Below are positions 8,501-16,891 of a stretch of DNA of 53,533 bases, piece after piece; the first letter of the stretch is position 1; the number at the start of each line of letters is the position of its first letter. The DNA comes from an uncultured Rhodospirillales bacterium (GTDB lineage Bacteria > Pseudomonadota > Alphaproteobacteria > Azospirillales > Azospirillaceae): assembly GCA_903927615.1 (NCBI GenBank), contig CAIYNU010000073.1, positions 1 to 53,533 of the forward strand. Direction: 5' to 3'. The notes below the pieces were generated by a model that had not been told where the DNA came from, made no database searches, and saw only the letters and a program-made list of their open reading frames with translations. The position numbers were made by a program, and so were the translations under genes.

Positions 8501-9221
8501 CGGGGCGGCCGTCGGGGGCCTCCAGCAGCAGTTCGCCGGCGTTGCCATGGCCGGAAAAATGGACCATGTCCCAGCCCTCGCCCTCCTCCAGGGCCGCTTC
8601 CAGGATGGCGCGGGTGGTGCCGTACTGAAGCACCCGCAAGGTGATGGCGGCCCGGCCGCTGCTGGTCAGTTGCTTGACCAGGGTCTTCAGCATCTGGCGT
8701 TCGGCCCGGAGATTGAGCGGGCTGCCGGCAGGCGGCAGGCTGAACACCGCCAGGATGCGCAGGACCCCGCTGATCGGGGCCGCGGCCGGGCGGGACGGTT
8801 GGCCGGGGGCTTCGAACACCAGGCTGAGATCGTGGAGCGCCAGGGGCCGGTCACGAAGCCAGGCGGCCTCGAACGGCCGGAACGGCAGGCCGGCGGCTTC
8901 GGGGGTGGCGGGGACCCGCACCCGGATCACCGCCGGGCCGTGGGCCAGAAGTTTGTCCCCTTGGGTCCCGAACAGGGCGGCACCCAGCCAGCGGCCGAAA
9001 CGCTCCAGCAACCGGGCCTCGTCGGCGGCCCGGCGGTCGGGGTCGGCGTGGTGGGCGAGGTAGCCGGGCAGGTCCAACCAGCCCTGGTATTCGGGCGCCG
9101 TCGACTCGAGGGCGACCTCGCCGCCGGCCAGGAAGGCGCCGTGCGGGTCCTTCAGCACCCAGCGCCAGTGATCCCGGTCGCGAACATCCTGGAGGTCGAG
9201 GGTCAGAGGGACGAGGGCCAT
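5565..9221 (-). CDS. CHAT protease - STAND NTPase - helical repeat protein, candidate conflict receptor
   Basis: A 1218-residue multidomain protein. After an N-terminal region (1-150), a caspase-like CHAT domain (about 150-385) shows the predicted dyad: His225 in HFSGHGN and Cys267 in LSACHSG. A STAND/NB-ARC-like NTPase follows: FVGR at 412-415, Walker A GLAGGGKT at 439-446, Walker B LLLVLDN at 523-529, an arginine in the TSRIRPL strand (564-570) and GHP at 622-624. The C-terminal half (about 750-1170) is Ala/Leu-rich helical repeats resembling TPRs. In known families this order means a repeat sensor that drives NTPase oligomerisation and unleashes the protease; here that is inference. No dedicated substrate gene is obvious. 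The 5' end and upstream region are duplicated at the left edge of the window. Confidence 0.88.
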   Translation of the reverse strand: MALVPLTLDLQDVRDRDHWRWVLKDPHGAFLAGGEVALESTAPEYQGWLDLPGYLAHHADPDRRAADEARLLERFGRWLGAALFGTQGDKLLAHGPAVIRVRVPATPEAAGLPFRPFEAAWLRDRPLALHDLSLVFEAPGQPSRPAAAPISGVLRILAVFSLPPAGSPLNLRAERQMLKTLVKQLTSSGRAAITLRVLQYGTTRAILEAALEEGEGWDMVHFSGHGNAGELLLEAPDGRPDLIGADAVARLLQLARPRLKLVSLSACHSGAATVEETLRWLGLDFTPRRDAAATPTPAAAVPEAAGSVAQALVRSLDCGVMAMRFPVEDEFAIDLARRLYDKLLSKDQPLPRALQRALTETMRDQTRGHGALSAVTPALFGERAATLSLKPPVAPQGNFCAPIGFPPEARHFVGRVAALTRASAALAPDSGQTGVLFHGLAGGGKTACAVELANHFAEARRFKSFVWWKAPDEGADIAGALVSFAQALENRLDGFAMVHVVDRPEALQKFLPRLTGMLAEHALLLVLDNLESLLTPEGRWWDERWGLVLGSLLGHRGLTRTVLTSRIRPLGLPDSVPSEAIHALPLEEAVLLARQLPHLGRLIRGDQTSRMLVRRTLRLVQGHPKLIDLAEAQAASPSALRAQVEQAEAALIDGGQALEAFFRTGNSDRSPQTFLDDLRRWTTAVAALLPAASRTLFHLLCTLEESDRDDWVVTAVWPEVFGEAPPDLEATLGPVIAAGLVAVEPAGDRQPARYRLHPGVADAGRSEAGAEWRERVDEVLAGFWGAVFRHGLATEGQGGGAWVRRAGLAAAPYLLRRKDWETASALLERVVHWDKHPATLAAVLPLFDRIITATVGTPGYLSDRGIRARLLQLVGRPHEAEREMQGIIAEAEACENWRIASATIGNLITLWRDTGRAEPALALIERKKDFTRRSGFGPWTQMSDEGRRLQLLTGLGRHQEVFDAVQTLRPELRALPEKRGQQEVVNPWNVREVMLNTGHAAALALEDWQAALALNAEIGQFQAARGAPALERTRARFNDYGPLLGLGRLAEARTLLEHCRAAFEAADDYPLLGPCLTALADLEHQLGHPAAARRFEERALRPGYRVADPASCAISHFNLATYLMHGAGTPAEALAHRFAAVILATLTSSGQLQRWLPALRQDLARLGPEAPSLVPASFAELVARVEAIEGVRFGEMAERLNAGRFDLDELVRRYSGAP

Positions 9222-9387
9222 GGCGCAGCACCGGCATAACGGGACGGGTCGCCGATGCTACCACACGATTTCCGGTTTGCAGACGTCTGGATTACGCCGA
9301 AAAGCGAACCGCCCCGTCGTCATACCCGAATATGCGGACCAAAAACGGGTTCCAAGGGGTCACCCCTTGGTCGCCGAAGGCTGACTT
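9173..9387. repeat. Direct repeat, copy B (pairs with 1-215)
   Basis: Second copy of the 215-base direct repeat, with one mismatch at 9311. It spans the CHAT start codon (9219-9221) and about 166 bases upstream, and ends in the gap below the AsmA-like gene. The hairpin CCAAGGGG-TCA-CCCCTTGG recurs here at 9352-9370. Both copies lie in the same orientation. Confidence 0.95.
9352..9370. terminator. Hairpin between the AsmA-like gene and the CHAT gene
   Basis: A perfect 8-base stem (CCAAGGGG / CCCCTTGG, loop TCA) lies between the leftward AsmA-like gene and the leftward CHAT gene. It probably ends or attenuates readthrough into the CHAT gene. No T-run follows. Related hairpins occur at 30983-31001 and in copy A at 180-198. 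Confidence 0.5.
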
Positions 9388-9506
9388 TGTTACCGTTCCT
9401 CACCCCATGTGCCGGTACGCCCGACGCGGCCAGCGGCGGCAATCGCTCGCGCTTTCTGGCCGAAGCGGCCGAAATGAAGCTGGCATCAAGACCGGGAAGG
9501 CTGGCC

Positions 9507-12500
9507 CTACTGTCCCCCGGGCGCCGTTTTACCATTCAGGAACAGCATATTGCGCAAGAACCCGGGGGCCAGGGCGGCCAGCGGATTGACCGATACGGCG
9601 GGTTCGTCAAGGGCGCCGGACAGGGCGTAGGTGGCGGCGAAGACGCCTTGGCCGGCGCCGCCGCTGAGCAGGTCGCCGACCACCGGGACCATGCCGAGCA
9701 GGCGGTTGAGGCCGTAGGCCGGGACGATGGTGCCCTGGACCGCGAGGGTATCGGCGGCGAGGTCGATCCGGCCCGCGAGGGTCAGGCCGAGGGCGCCGCC
9801 GGCGGTCCGGAGGTTCTCGAGATCGATGGTGTCGCCGTCGGCGGTGATGTCGCTCTCCAGTTGCGAGAAGCCCAGTCCCTGGCCCTGGAGCAACTCCATC
9901 AGGCCGGTGACCGACAGCGCGTTGAGGACCCGGGCCAGCAGGGGGGCATCGACCACCCGGTAGGCGCTCAGCGACAGCTGGCCGGTGACGGGCTGGAGGG
10001 GAAAACCCGGTTGGCCGACGCCGGTCAAGGTGAGTTCGCCGCCGCGCAGGCTGTCGGTGACGTCGAGGGCGCGCAACAGCGCCCCGGCATTGCCGGCGGT
10101 GAGGACCAGCCGGCGCCGGGCGCCCTCGGGCCGATAGTGAAGGGCCACGGGGCTTGGCTTGAGATCGCCGGCCTCCGGGCCGGTCCCCGGGACCAGGGCG
10201 GTCAGGTCCGCGCTGTCCCAGCCCAATCCCCGGCTGGCGAGCCGTCCCTGGAGTTGGGTCAGGCTGCGCCGGTCGTCGCCGGTGATGACCCGGTCCAGCC
10301 GGATCGCCAGGTCATAGGACGGGCCGGGCTGGGGCGGCTGGTGCCGTTTGGCGAGACGTTCGGCCCGGCGGCGCTGCTGCTCGGCGGGGTCGTCGGGTTC
10401 CTTCAGCAACGGTCGGGCGTCCAGGCTGGCGCCCCGCACCGCCAGGTCGTAGCCGCCGTCGGCGCGCGGTTTCAGCTCCGCCGCCAGATCGTTGTCGCCG
10501 ACCCGGAAGTCTCCGACCGCCACGCGCCCGACGGCGCCCTCGGGGGTCAGGTCGATGGTGGCCTTGGCCTGGAGTCCGCCGGCGGTGAGGTCGATGCCCG
10601 AGACCCGCACCGGTTTGCCCCGGTCGAAGGCGACGGCGAAGCCGGCGCTGCCGGCGGTGCCGGCCGGCTTGGACCAGCCGAGGGCCGGCACCGCCAGCCG
10701 TGCGGCGGCCAGGTCGAGCCGGCCCTTGAGGGTGGTGCGCCGGGCGTGATCGACCAACAGCTGGATCTCGGCGCCGACCGGGCCGTCCAAATAGGGGGCG
10801 GGATGAACGCCGTAGCGGGCCAGGTCGGCCTCGGCGATTTGGCTTTTAACCGTCACCCGGGTGCGCGGGTCGGCGGCGTCCCGGAAGTTTTCCCGCCACC
10901 GCACCGTGGCCGGGAGGCCCTCCAGCCGGGTGGTGCCGGTGACATCCATCCCGGTGCCGTCCAAGGCCAGCTTAAGGTCGCCGTCGGTCACGGTCAGGCC
11001 GCCCGCGAGACCGGCGATGGCGGCGCCCTGCAAGGCGGCGGTGGCGCGAATGTCGACATTTTCGATGTCGATGCTTTTCTTTAGCGGAAAATAGAAATGG
11101 AGCCGGCAGGTCTGGCTGCCGGCGGTGTTCGCCGGGTCGATGTCGACCCGGTGGGCGTAGCGCAGCGGCGGGGTGTCCAACACCGTCAGGGCGGACCGGA
11201 GCGAGCCCGACAACGGGGCGTCGATGTCGATCCATTCCTGGGGCGTATCCAGCTTGCTGATCACGATTTTGGCGTCGCCGACCTCCAGGTCGCCGACATG
11301 GCCGCCGGTGGTGTTCAGGATCAGCGAGCGGCCGTCGCTGGTGCCCCGGCCCGAGATGCCGACGATGGGCGGCAGCGTCTTGAAGTAGCCGACGGTCAGG
11401 TCGCTGGCGACCACGCCGCCGTCCAGGGTGGTGGCCAGGATGTCGCTGGGGTCGCCGACCGGGGCCGAGCCGTCGACCTTCAGCCAGCCCTCGTCGATCA
11501 TGCCGGCCGTGATGTTGGCGGTGATCCAGTCGCGGGCGTGCTTGCCCACCGTGACCGGCCACAAGGAGGGCAGGCGGTCGGCCGGAACCGCGCCGGCCTT
11601 GACGCCGCCGACGATGGCCAGGCGCCCGCCGGTGCGGATCACCGTGCCGTCGATGGCCACATGCGGTCCGCCGAAGTCCAGCGCCAGGGTGCGCAGCTCG
11701 ATCCGGGCCGGGACCGGGTCCAGGGGGCCATCGATCACCGCGGCCAGGGTGATGGCGCCGACCGGCACCGGGTCCGGCAGCAAGGCGGGCGGCAAGATCA
11801 GGTGACCGGCGCCCGCGGCCAGGTCGAGGGTTACCCGGGTCGGCTGTTGGCCGGCGTCCAGGGCGACCTCGACGCTGCCGCCGATGGGAAGGGCGGCGGC
11901 GGCCAGGGGGGCCAGGGACGGGGCCAGGTTGGCCAGCCGGGCGGGCTCCAGCCCGGCCAGGCGGAGGGTCAGCAGGCGTCCGGCCGCGCCGAGGTCGGCG
12001 TCCAGGCGCGCGGGGGCGGTTCGGTCCCGGTCGGGACCGGCCGTCAGTTCCAGATGCAGGGAGCCGGTGGGGGCGGCCGGAAACCCTTCGGCCTGGCCGC
12101 CGGCGGTCACGGTCAGGGCGGGGTCGTCCAGTTCAAGCCGGGCATGCTCGAGCACCAGCCGAACCGGCCCGGGCTCCAGACTGGCGGTGAGGGCCAGGGA
12201 GCCCACGACGACAGGCGCGGGCCGGATCGCCGGCAGGTCGAGCGTTCCGCCCGCGGCCCCGAGCAGGGTGAGTTTCAGGTGGCGGGGCGTCAGGTCGCGG
12301 TCAAAGGCGGCTTCGACGGCGCCGGACAACGGCAGGTGGATGCCGGCCAGTCCGGGCAGGGTCGGAACCATCAGCGCCAGGGTGGCAGGATCCACATCGG
12401 CGAAGTGCAGGGTTGCGGTGGTGCCGGCGGTGGGGGCGGTGTCGGTGGTGTCGGGCGGGGGCCGGCGGTCGAAGCCCTCGGCATCCAGCACCGCGGTTCC

Positions 12501-13238
12501 GCCGGCCTGTCGAAGTTCCACATGGGCTTGCGCGTGAAAGCCGCCGGCGGTGCGCGTGGCGGTCAACCCGGCCCTGGGCACCGACCACATCAGCCCGGTT
12601 TTTTCGTCGTCAATGGTCAGGGTGGCGTCGGTCACCGCCACCTGGGTCAGGGTGGTCAGCGGATTCAGGGGGTCGGTGGGCCGGCGCAGGGACTCGAGCA
12701 GCGCCGCGGCGGCGGCAGCGGCGGCGGCCGGTCCGGGTCCTTGGGTGCCGGGGGTGATCGGCACCGTTACGGTGGCGGTCTGGCCGGGGTTGCCGGGGCC
12801 GTTCAAGTCGAGCACCAGGCGGCCGTCGGGGGTGTATTCCAGATGCACGGTGGGCCGCAGCACGGTCAGGTGGTCCAGGGCCAGGTGGCCCCGGACCAAC
12901 GCCTGCACCGACAGGTCAACGCCCAACTCGGGAACCGCGGCGACGGCCTGGCCATCGGCGGTGCTGATCCGGACGTCCCGGAGCCGCAATGCCAGCGGGT
13001 GCTCGAAGCCATCCCACATCACCACGGTTTCGCCCACCGCGGTCCGCAGGTCGCCGCCCTGCCGGACGGCGGCGTCCAGCGCCTGGGTCAGGGGCGGCGT
13101 GAGCAGGGTCAGGGTGATCGGACCGGCGGCCAGCCGCCAGGCGGCCAGCCCGACCAACACCGCCAGCCCGGCGACCACGAAGCCGACCGCCCGGATCGCC
13201 TTGAGGGTGATCGCGCCCGGACGTCCCCAGCCGATCAT
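9507..13238 (-). CDS. Giant AsmA/YhdP-like envelope protein
   Basis: A 1243-residue protein with one N-terminal membrane anchor (about residues 12-35, AIRAVGFVVAGLAVLVGLAA) and a very long, beta-rich, low-Cys remainder with DUF3971/YhdP-type middle segments and an AsmA-like C-terminal region (from about 1000). Proteins of this class bridge inner and outer membrane and help move phospholipids; family membership is inferred from architecture and sequence character, the transport role from homologues. It is divergent from glnE, with an 81-base gap holding both promoters. It ends in a Pro-Gly-Gly-Gln tail, 120 bases before the repeat that precedes the CHAT gene. Confidence 0.8.
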   Translation of the reverse strand: MIGWGRPGAITLKAIRAVGFVVAGLAVLVGLAAWRLAAGPITLTLLTPPLTQALDAAVRQGGDLRTAVGETVVMWDGFEHPLALRLRDVRISTADGQAVAAVPELGVDLSVQALVRGHLALDHLTVLRPTVHLEYTPDGRLVLDLNGPGNPGQTATVTVPITPGTQGPGPAAAAAAAAALLESLRRPTDPLNPLTTLTQVAVTDATLTIDDEKTGLMWSVPRAGLTATRTAGGFHAQAHVELRQAGGTAVLDAEGFDRRPPPDTTDTAPTAGTTATLHFADVDPATLALMVPTLPGLAGIHLPLSGAVEAAFDRDLTPRHLKLTLLGAAGGTLDLPAIRPAPVVVGSLALTASLEPGPVRLVLEHARLELDDPALTVTAGGQAEGFPAAPTGSLHLELTAGPDRDRTAPARLDADLGAAGRLLTLRLAGLEPARLANLAPSLAPLAAAALPIGGSVEVALDAGQQPTRVTLDLAAGAGHLILPPALLPDPVPVGAITLAAVIDGPLDPVPARIELRTLALDFGGPHVAIDGTVIRTGGRLAIVGGVKAGAVPADRLPSLWPVTVGKHARDWITANITAGMIDEGWLKVDGSAPVGDPSDILATTLDGGVVASDLTVGYFKTLPPIVGISGRGTSDGRSLILNTTGGHVGDLEVGDAKIVISKLDTPQEWIDIDAPLSGSLRSALTVLDTPPLRYAHRVDIDPANTAGSQTCRLHFYFPLKKSIDIENVDIRATAALQGAAIAGLAGGLTVTDGDLKLALDGTGMDVTGTTRLEGLPATVRWRENFRDAADPRTRVTVKSQIAEADLARYGVHPAPYLDGPVGAEIQLLVDHARRTTLKGRLDLAAARLAVPALGWSKPAGTAGSAGFAVAFDRGKPVRVSGIDLTAGGLQAKATIDLTPEGAVGRVAVGDFRVGDNDLAAELKPRADGGYDLAVRGASLDARPLLKEPDDPAEQQRRRAERLAKRHQPPQPGPSYDLAIRLDRVITGDDRRSLTQLQGRLASRGLGWDSADLTALVPGTGPEAGDLKPSPVALHYRPEGARRRLVLTAGNAGALLRALDVTDSLRGGELTLTGVGQPGFPLQPVTGQLSLSAYRVVDAPLLARVLNALSVTGLMELLQGQGLGFSQLESDITADGDTIDLENLRTAGGALGLTLAGRIDLAADTLAVQGTIVPAYGLNRLLGMVPVVGDLLSGGAGQGVFAATYALSGALDEPAVSVNPLAALAPGFLRNMLFLNGKTAPGGQ

Positions 13239-13319
13239 GGCATGCCCCTTGCGCCGCCGGGTCGTTTATGGTGACGAGATCGCTTCGTCATCGCAGTCCG
13301 ATTTCTGGAGGGTCCCGCC

Positions 13320-16300
13320 ATGGTGTCTGTTCTGTCCGGTCTCACCCTGCCCGAGCCTGCCGATGGCGCCATGGCGGCGCGGGGTCTGGCGGACTGGGCC
13401 GCTGCGGCGGCGGCGGCGGCACCGGACGTGCGGGCATTTGCCGAAGCCCTGATCCAAGCCCCCGAGGGGCGGCGGCTGATCCTGGCGGTGTGCGGCAACA
13501 GTCCGTATCTGGGCAATAGCCTGGTCCGCGACCAGGGCTTTGTCGCCGGGTTGCTTGGGGACGGCTTCGAGGCGACCCAGGCCGGCCTGCTGGCCGGGCT
13601 GCGCCGGGAATACGCCGCCGAAACCGACCTGGACCGGCTGATGAGCGGCTTGCGCCTGGCCAAGCGGCGGGCGGCGCTGCTGATCGCCCTGGCCGACCTG
13701 GCCGGGGCCTGGTCGCTGGAGCAGGTGACCGGGGCGTTGAGCGACCTGGCCGAGTGTGCCCTGGAATTGGCCGCAGGCCACCTGTTGCGCCGCGCCGCGG
13801 CGGCAAAACTTTTGAGCCTGCCCGATCTCGAACAGCCAATACGGGGGTCGGGTTTGATCATTCTCGCCATGGGCAAATTCGGAGCGCGCGAACTCAACTA
13901 TTCCAGCGATATCGACCTGATCGTGTTGTATGACGACGAGGTAACCACGGCGCCGCCCGACACGCTGGCCCGGACCTTCATTCGTCTGGCTCGCGATCTG
14001 GTCCGTATTATGGACGAACGGACCCGGGACGGCTACGTCTTCCGCACCGACCTGCGCCTGCGCCCGGACCCGGGCGCCACGCCGCTGGCGGTTTCGGTGA
14101 GCGCCGCCGAGGTTTATTATGCCAGTGTCGGCCAGAACTGGGAGCGAGCGGCCCTGATCAAGGCGCGGCCGGTGGCCTCGGACCCGGCGCCCGCCGCCCG
14201 GTTTCTGAACGTCCTCAAGCCCTTTATCTGGCGCCGGAACCTGGATTTCGCGGCGATCCAGGATATCCATTCGATCAAGCGCCAGATTCATGCCCACAAG
14301 GGCCACCACCGGCCGGCGGTCAATGGCCACGACATCAAACTGGGTCGCGGCGGCATTCGGGAAATCGAGTTCTTCGTTCAGACCCAGCAACTGATCTTCG
14401 GCGGTCGTGAGCCCCGGCTGCGCTGTCCTCCGACCCTGGTCGCGCTGGCGGCCCTGGTGGCCGCGGGTCGCGTTACGTCCGCGGTGGCGGCGGAGCTGGA
14501 GGCGGCTTACCGGTTCCTGCGGCAGGTCGAGCATCGGCTTCAAATGATCGACGATCGCCAGACTCATCAGATGCCGAAGACCGACCCCGAGGTGGAGAAG
14601 GTCGCGGTGTTTCTTGGCTATGACGGCGCTGCCGGGTTTCGCGAGGCGCTGCTCGGGCATCTGGTGCGCGTCGAGGACCGTTACGCCGAGTTGTTCGAGG
14701 AGGCGCCGCCCCTGGCCGGTCCCGGCAATCTGGTGTTTACCGGTACCGACGAGGACCCGGGGACCGTCGAGACTCTGGGCCGGTTGGGCTTTCAAAACCC
14801 GACCGCCGTCATCGCCACGGTGGCGGCATGGCATCATGGCCGCTATCGGGCCATGCGGAGCGCCCGGGCCCGGGAACTGCTGACCGAACTGACGCCGACA
14901 TTGCTCCAGGAACTGGGCCGGACCCACCATCCCGACGAGGCGCTGGGCCGGCTCGATGCCGCGCTGGGCCGCTTGCCCGCCGGCGTTCAGTTGTTCTCGT
15001 TGTTCCATGCCAACCCCTGGCTGCTGGAGATCATCGCCGAGGTCATGGGGACCGCGCCCCGGCTGGCCCAATTGCTGGCCATCCATCCGGCACTGCTGGA
15101 GGCGGTGCTGGCTCCGGACTTCTTCGACCCGCTGCCGGACACGGCGGCGCTGGCCGAGTCCTATCGCCGCGCCATCGCCCAGGCCGATCATTTCGAGGAC
15201 GCGCTGAACCTGTCCCGGCGCTGGGTCCATGACCAGACCTTTCGGGCCGGTGTCCATATTCTGCGCAACATCACCGACGGCGACCGCTGCGGCCCGTTCC
15301 TGTCGGATGTCGCCGACATCGCCCTGGCCGATCTGCTGGAGCGCGTCACTGAAGAGTTCTCGCGGCGTCACGGTCGCATTGCCGGCGGCAGCGTGGCCAT
15401 CATCGCCATGGGCAAGCTGGGCAGCGGCCAGATGACCATCGGTTCCGATCTGGACCTGATCCTGGTCTATCACACGCCGCCCGAGGTCACACAATCGGAT
15501 GGCGCCAAGCCGCTGTCGCCGTCGGAATACGCCATCAAGCTGACTCAGCGCCTGATCCACGTCATTACCGCGCCCACGCCTGAAGGCCGTCTCTACGAGG
15601 TCGACATGCGGCTACGGCCCTCGGGGCACGCCGGGCCGGTGGCGGTGAGTCTGGAGGCCTTCACCCGCTATCACCGCCATGACGCCTGGACCTGGGAACA
15701 CATGGCGCTGACCCGGGCGCGGCTGGTTGCAGGCTCTCCCTGGTTGTGTGACCGGCTGCGCCAGATCATCCACGAGGTGCTGACCCAGCCGCGCGACCCG
15801 GCCCGGCTGGTGATGGATGTGGCCGACATGCGCCGCCGCATCCAGAAGGAATTCGCCACCAAGAATCCCTGGGAGGTCAAGTACGCCCGGGGTGGTTTCA
15901 TCGATATCAACTTCATGGCCCAGTACCTGATGCTGCGCCATGCCCACGACCATCCCGGGGTGATCAACAGCAATACCGTTCAGGCGCTTCACGGGCTGGC
16001 GGCGGCCGGGGTGTTGGAGCCCGCCACCGCCGCCGACCTGATCGCGACCCATCGGACCTGGCGGCGGGTTCAGGGCTTTCTGCGCCTGACCACCGGCGGC
16101 ACCTTCGAGCCCAACGATGCGCCCCTGGCGCTCCGCCTGGCGTTGGCCCGCTGCGTGTTCGACGGTCACGAGCCGCCGGTCGAAGCCCAGGCCATCGCGT
16201 CTCAATCCATTGATTTCCGGGATGTGGACGCCCATGTCCGTGACATTGCGGCCCGGGCGTTTCAATACCTTCAGATGCTCATCGACGAACCCGCCGAACG

Positions 16301-16385
16301 GGAACGCCTGGCCATGGCCCGCTCGGGGACCAGCCCGGAACCCCCCCAAAGCCCGGCACCACCCCAGAAAGGATCGCGCCCATGA
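13320..16385 (+). CDS. glnE: Bifunctional glutamine synthetase adenylyltransferase/adenylyl-removing enzyme
   Basis: Adds or removes AMP on glutamine synthetase in response to PII and glutamine, setting ammonium assimilation. Two nucleotidyltransferase units are visible, as expected: GKFGARELNYSSDIDLI from about residue 185 (adenylyl-removing half) and GKLGSGQMTIGSDLDLI from about 698 (adenylylating half). Length (1021) is slightly above the usual 950-990. The ATG at 13320 follows a GGAGG 11 bases upstream. The last codon overlaps the start of bcp (ATGA), so the two are translationally coupled. With amtB and the nif genes in the same window it fits a diazotroph. Confidence 0.97.
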   Translation: MVSVLSGLTLPEPADGAMAARGLADWAAAAAAAAPDVRAFAEALIQAPEGRRLILAVCGNSPYLGNSLVRDQGFVAGLLGDGFEATQAGLLAGLRREYAAETDLDRLMSGLRLAKRRAALLIALADLAGAWSLEQVTGALSDLAECALELAAGHLLRRAAAAKLLSLPDLEQPIRGSGLIILAMGKFGARELNYSSDIDLIVLYDDEVTTAPPDTLARTFIRLARDLVRIMDERTRDGYVFRTDLRLRPDPGATPLAVSVSAAEVYYASVGQNWERAALIKARPVASDPAPAARFLNVLKPFIWRRNLDFAAIQDIHSIKRQIHAHKGHHRPAVNGHDIKLGRGGIREIEFFVQTQQLIFGGREPRLRCPPTLVALAALVAAGRVTSAVAAELEAAYRFLRQVEHRLQMIDDRQTHQMPKTDPEVEKVAVFLGYDGAAGFREALLGHLVRVEDRYAELFEEAPPLAGPGNLVFTGTDEDPGTVETLGRLGFQNPTAVIATVAAWHHGRYRAMRSARARELLTELTPTLLQELGRTHHPDEALGRLDAALGRLPAGVQLFSLFHANPWLLEIIAEVMGTAPRLAQLLAIHPALLEAVLAPDFFDPLPDTAALAESYRRAIAQADHFEDALNLSRRWVHDQTFRAGVHILRNITDGDRCGPFLSDVADIALADLLERVTEEFSRRHGRIAGGSVAIIAMGKLGSGQMTIGSDLDLILVYHTPPEVTQSDGAKPLSPSEYAIKLTQRLIHVITAPTPEGRLYEVDMRLRPSGHAGPVAVSLEAFTRYHRHDAWTWEHMALTRARLVAGSPWLCDRLRQIIHEVLTQPRDPARLVMDVADMRRRIQKEFATKNPWEVKYARGGFIDINFMAQYLMLRHAHDHPGVINSNTVQALHGLAAAGVLEPATAADLIATHRTWRRVQGFLRLTTGGTFEPNDAPLALRLALARCVFDGHEPPVEAQAIASQSIDFRDVDAHVRDIAARAFQYLQMLIDEPAERERLAMARSGTSPEPPQSPAPPQKGSRP

Positions 16386-16846
16386 CCGTCGAAGCCGGCC
16401 TGCCCGCGCCCGACTTCACCCTGCCCACCGATGGCGGCGGCACCTTGTCCCTGGCCGCCCTGCGCGGACGCCCGGTGGTTCTGTACTTTTATCCCAAGGA
16501 CGACACGCCGGGTTGCACCAAAGAGGCCTGTGCGTTCCGCGACCGTTTGCCCGATTTTTCGGCGCTGGACGCCGTCGTCATCGGCCTTTCCAAGGATGCC
16601 CCGAAAAGTCACGACCGTTTCAAGACGAAATACGCCCTGACCTTTCCCCTGGCTTCGGACGAACAGGCCGAGGTGGCGAAGCTCTATGGTGTCTGGGTCG
16701 AAAAGAGCCGCTATGGCCGGACCTACATGGGTATGGACCGCACCACGGTTTTGATCGACGCTGCCGGGGTGGTGCGCATGGTCTGGCGCAAGGTTAAGGT
16801 CGAAGGGCACGCCGAGGCGGTGCTGGCGGCGGTGAAATCGCTGTAA
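16382..16846 (+). CDS. bcp: Thiol peroxidase, PrxQ/Bcp type peroxiredoxin
   Basis: Reduces hydrogen peroxide and organic peroxides using thioredoxin. The 154-residue protein shows the peroxidatic Cys45 in TPGCTKEAC and a resolving Cys50 five residues on, the atypical two-Cys PrxQ arrangement. The start overlaps the glnE stop as ATGA. A strong hairpin follows the stop. Confidence 0.95.
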   Translation: MTVEAGLPAPDFTLPTDGGGTLSLAALRGRPVVLYFYPKDDTPGCTKEACAFRDRLPDFSALDAVVIGLSKDAPKSHDRFKTKYALTFPLASDEQAEVAKLYGVWVEKSRYGRTYMGMDRTTVLIDAAGVVRMVWRKVKVEGHAEAVLAAVKSL

Positions 16847-16850
16847 ACAG

Positions 16851-16887
16851 CCCTTCGGTCCAGGGACAGGGTCCCTGGACCGAAGGG
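16851..16887. terminator. Long perfect hairpin between bcp and the convergent hypothetical gene
   Basis: Seventeen-base perfectly complementary arms (CCCTTCGGTCCAGGGAC and its complement) flank a three-base loop between two convergent stops (16846 and 16892). Probably a bidirectional terminator. No T-run is present on either side. Confidence 0.7.
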
Positions 16888-16891
16888 GCGG

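Noticed and set aside
11097-13274. 725-residue rightward ORF and similar long ORFs over real genes (7659-9239, 13266-15560 leftward, 19443-21527 leftward, 40626-42077)
   Set aside because: They lie antisense to confident genes, are rich in Gly/Arg/Gln/His/Pro in the manner of GC-rich antisense frames, and show no domain or membrane pattern.
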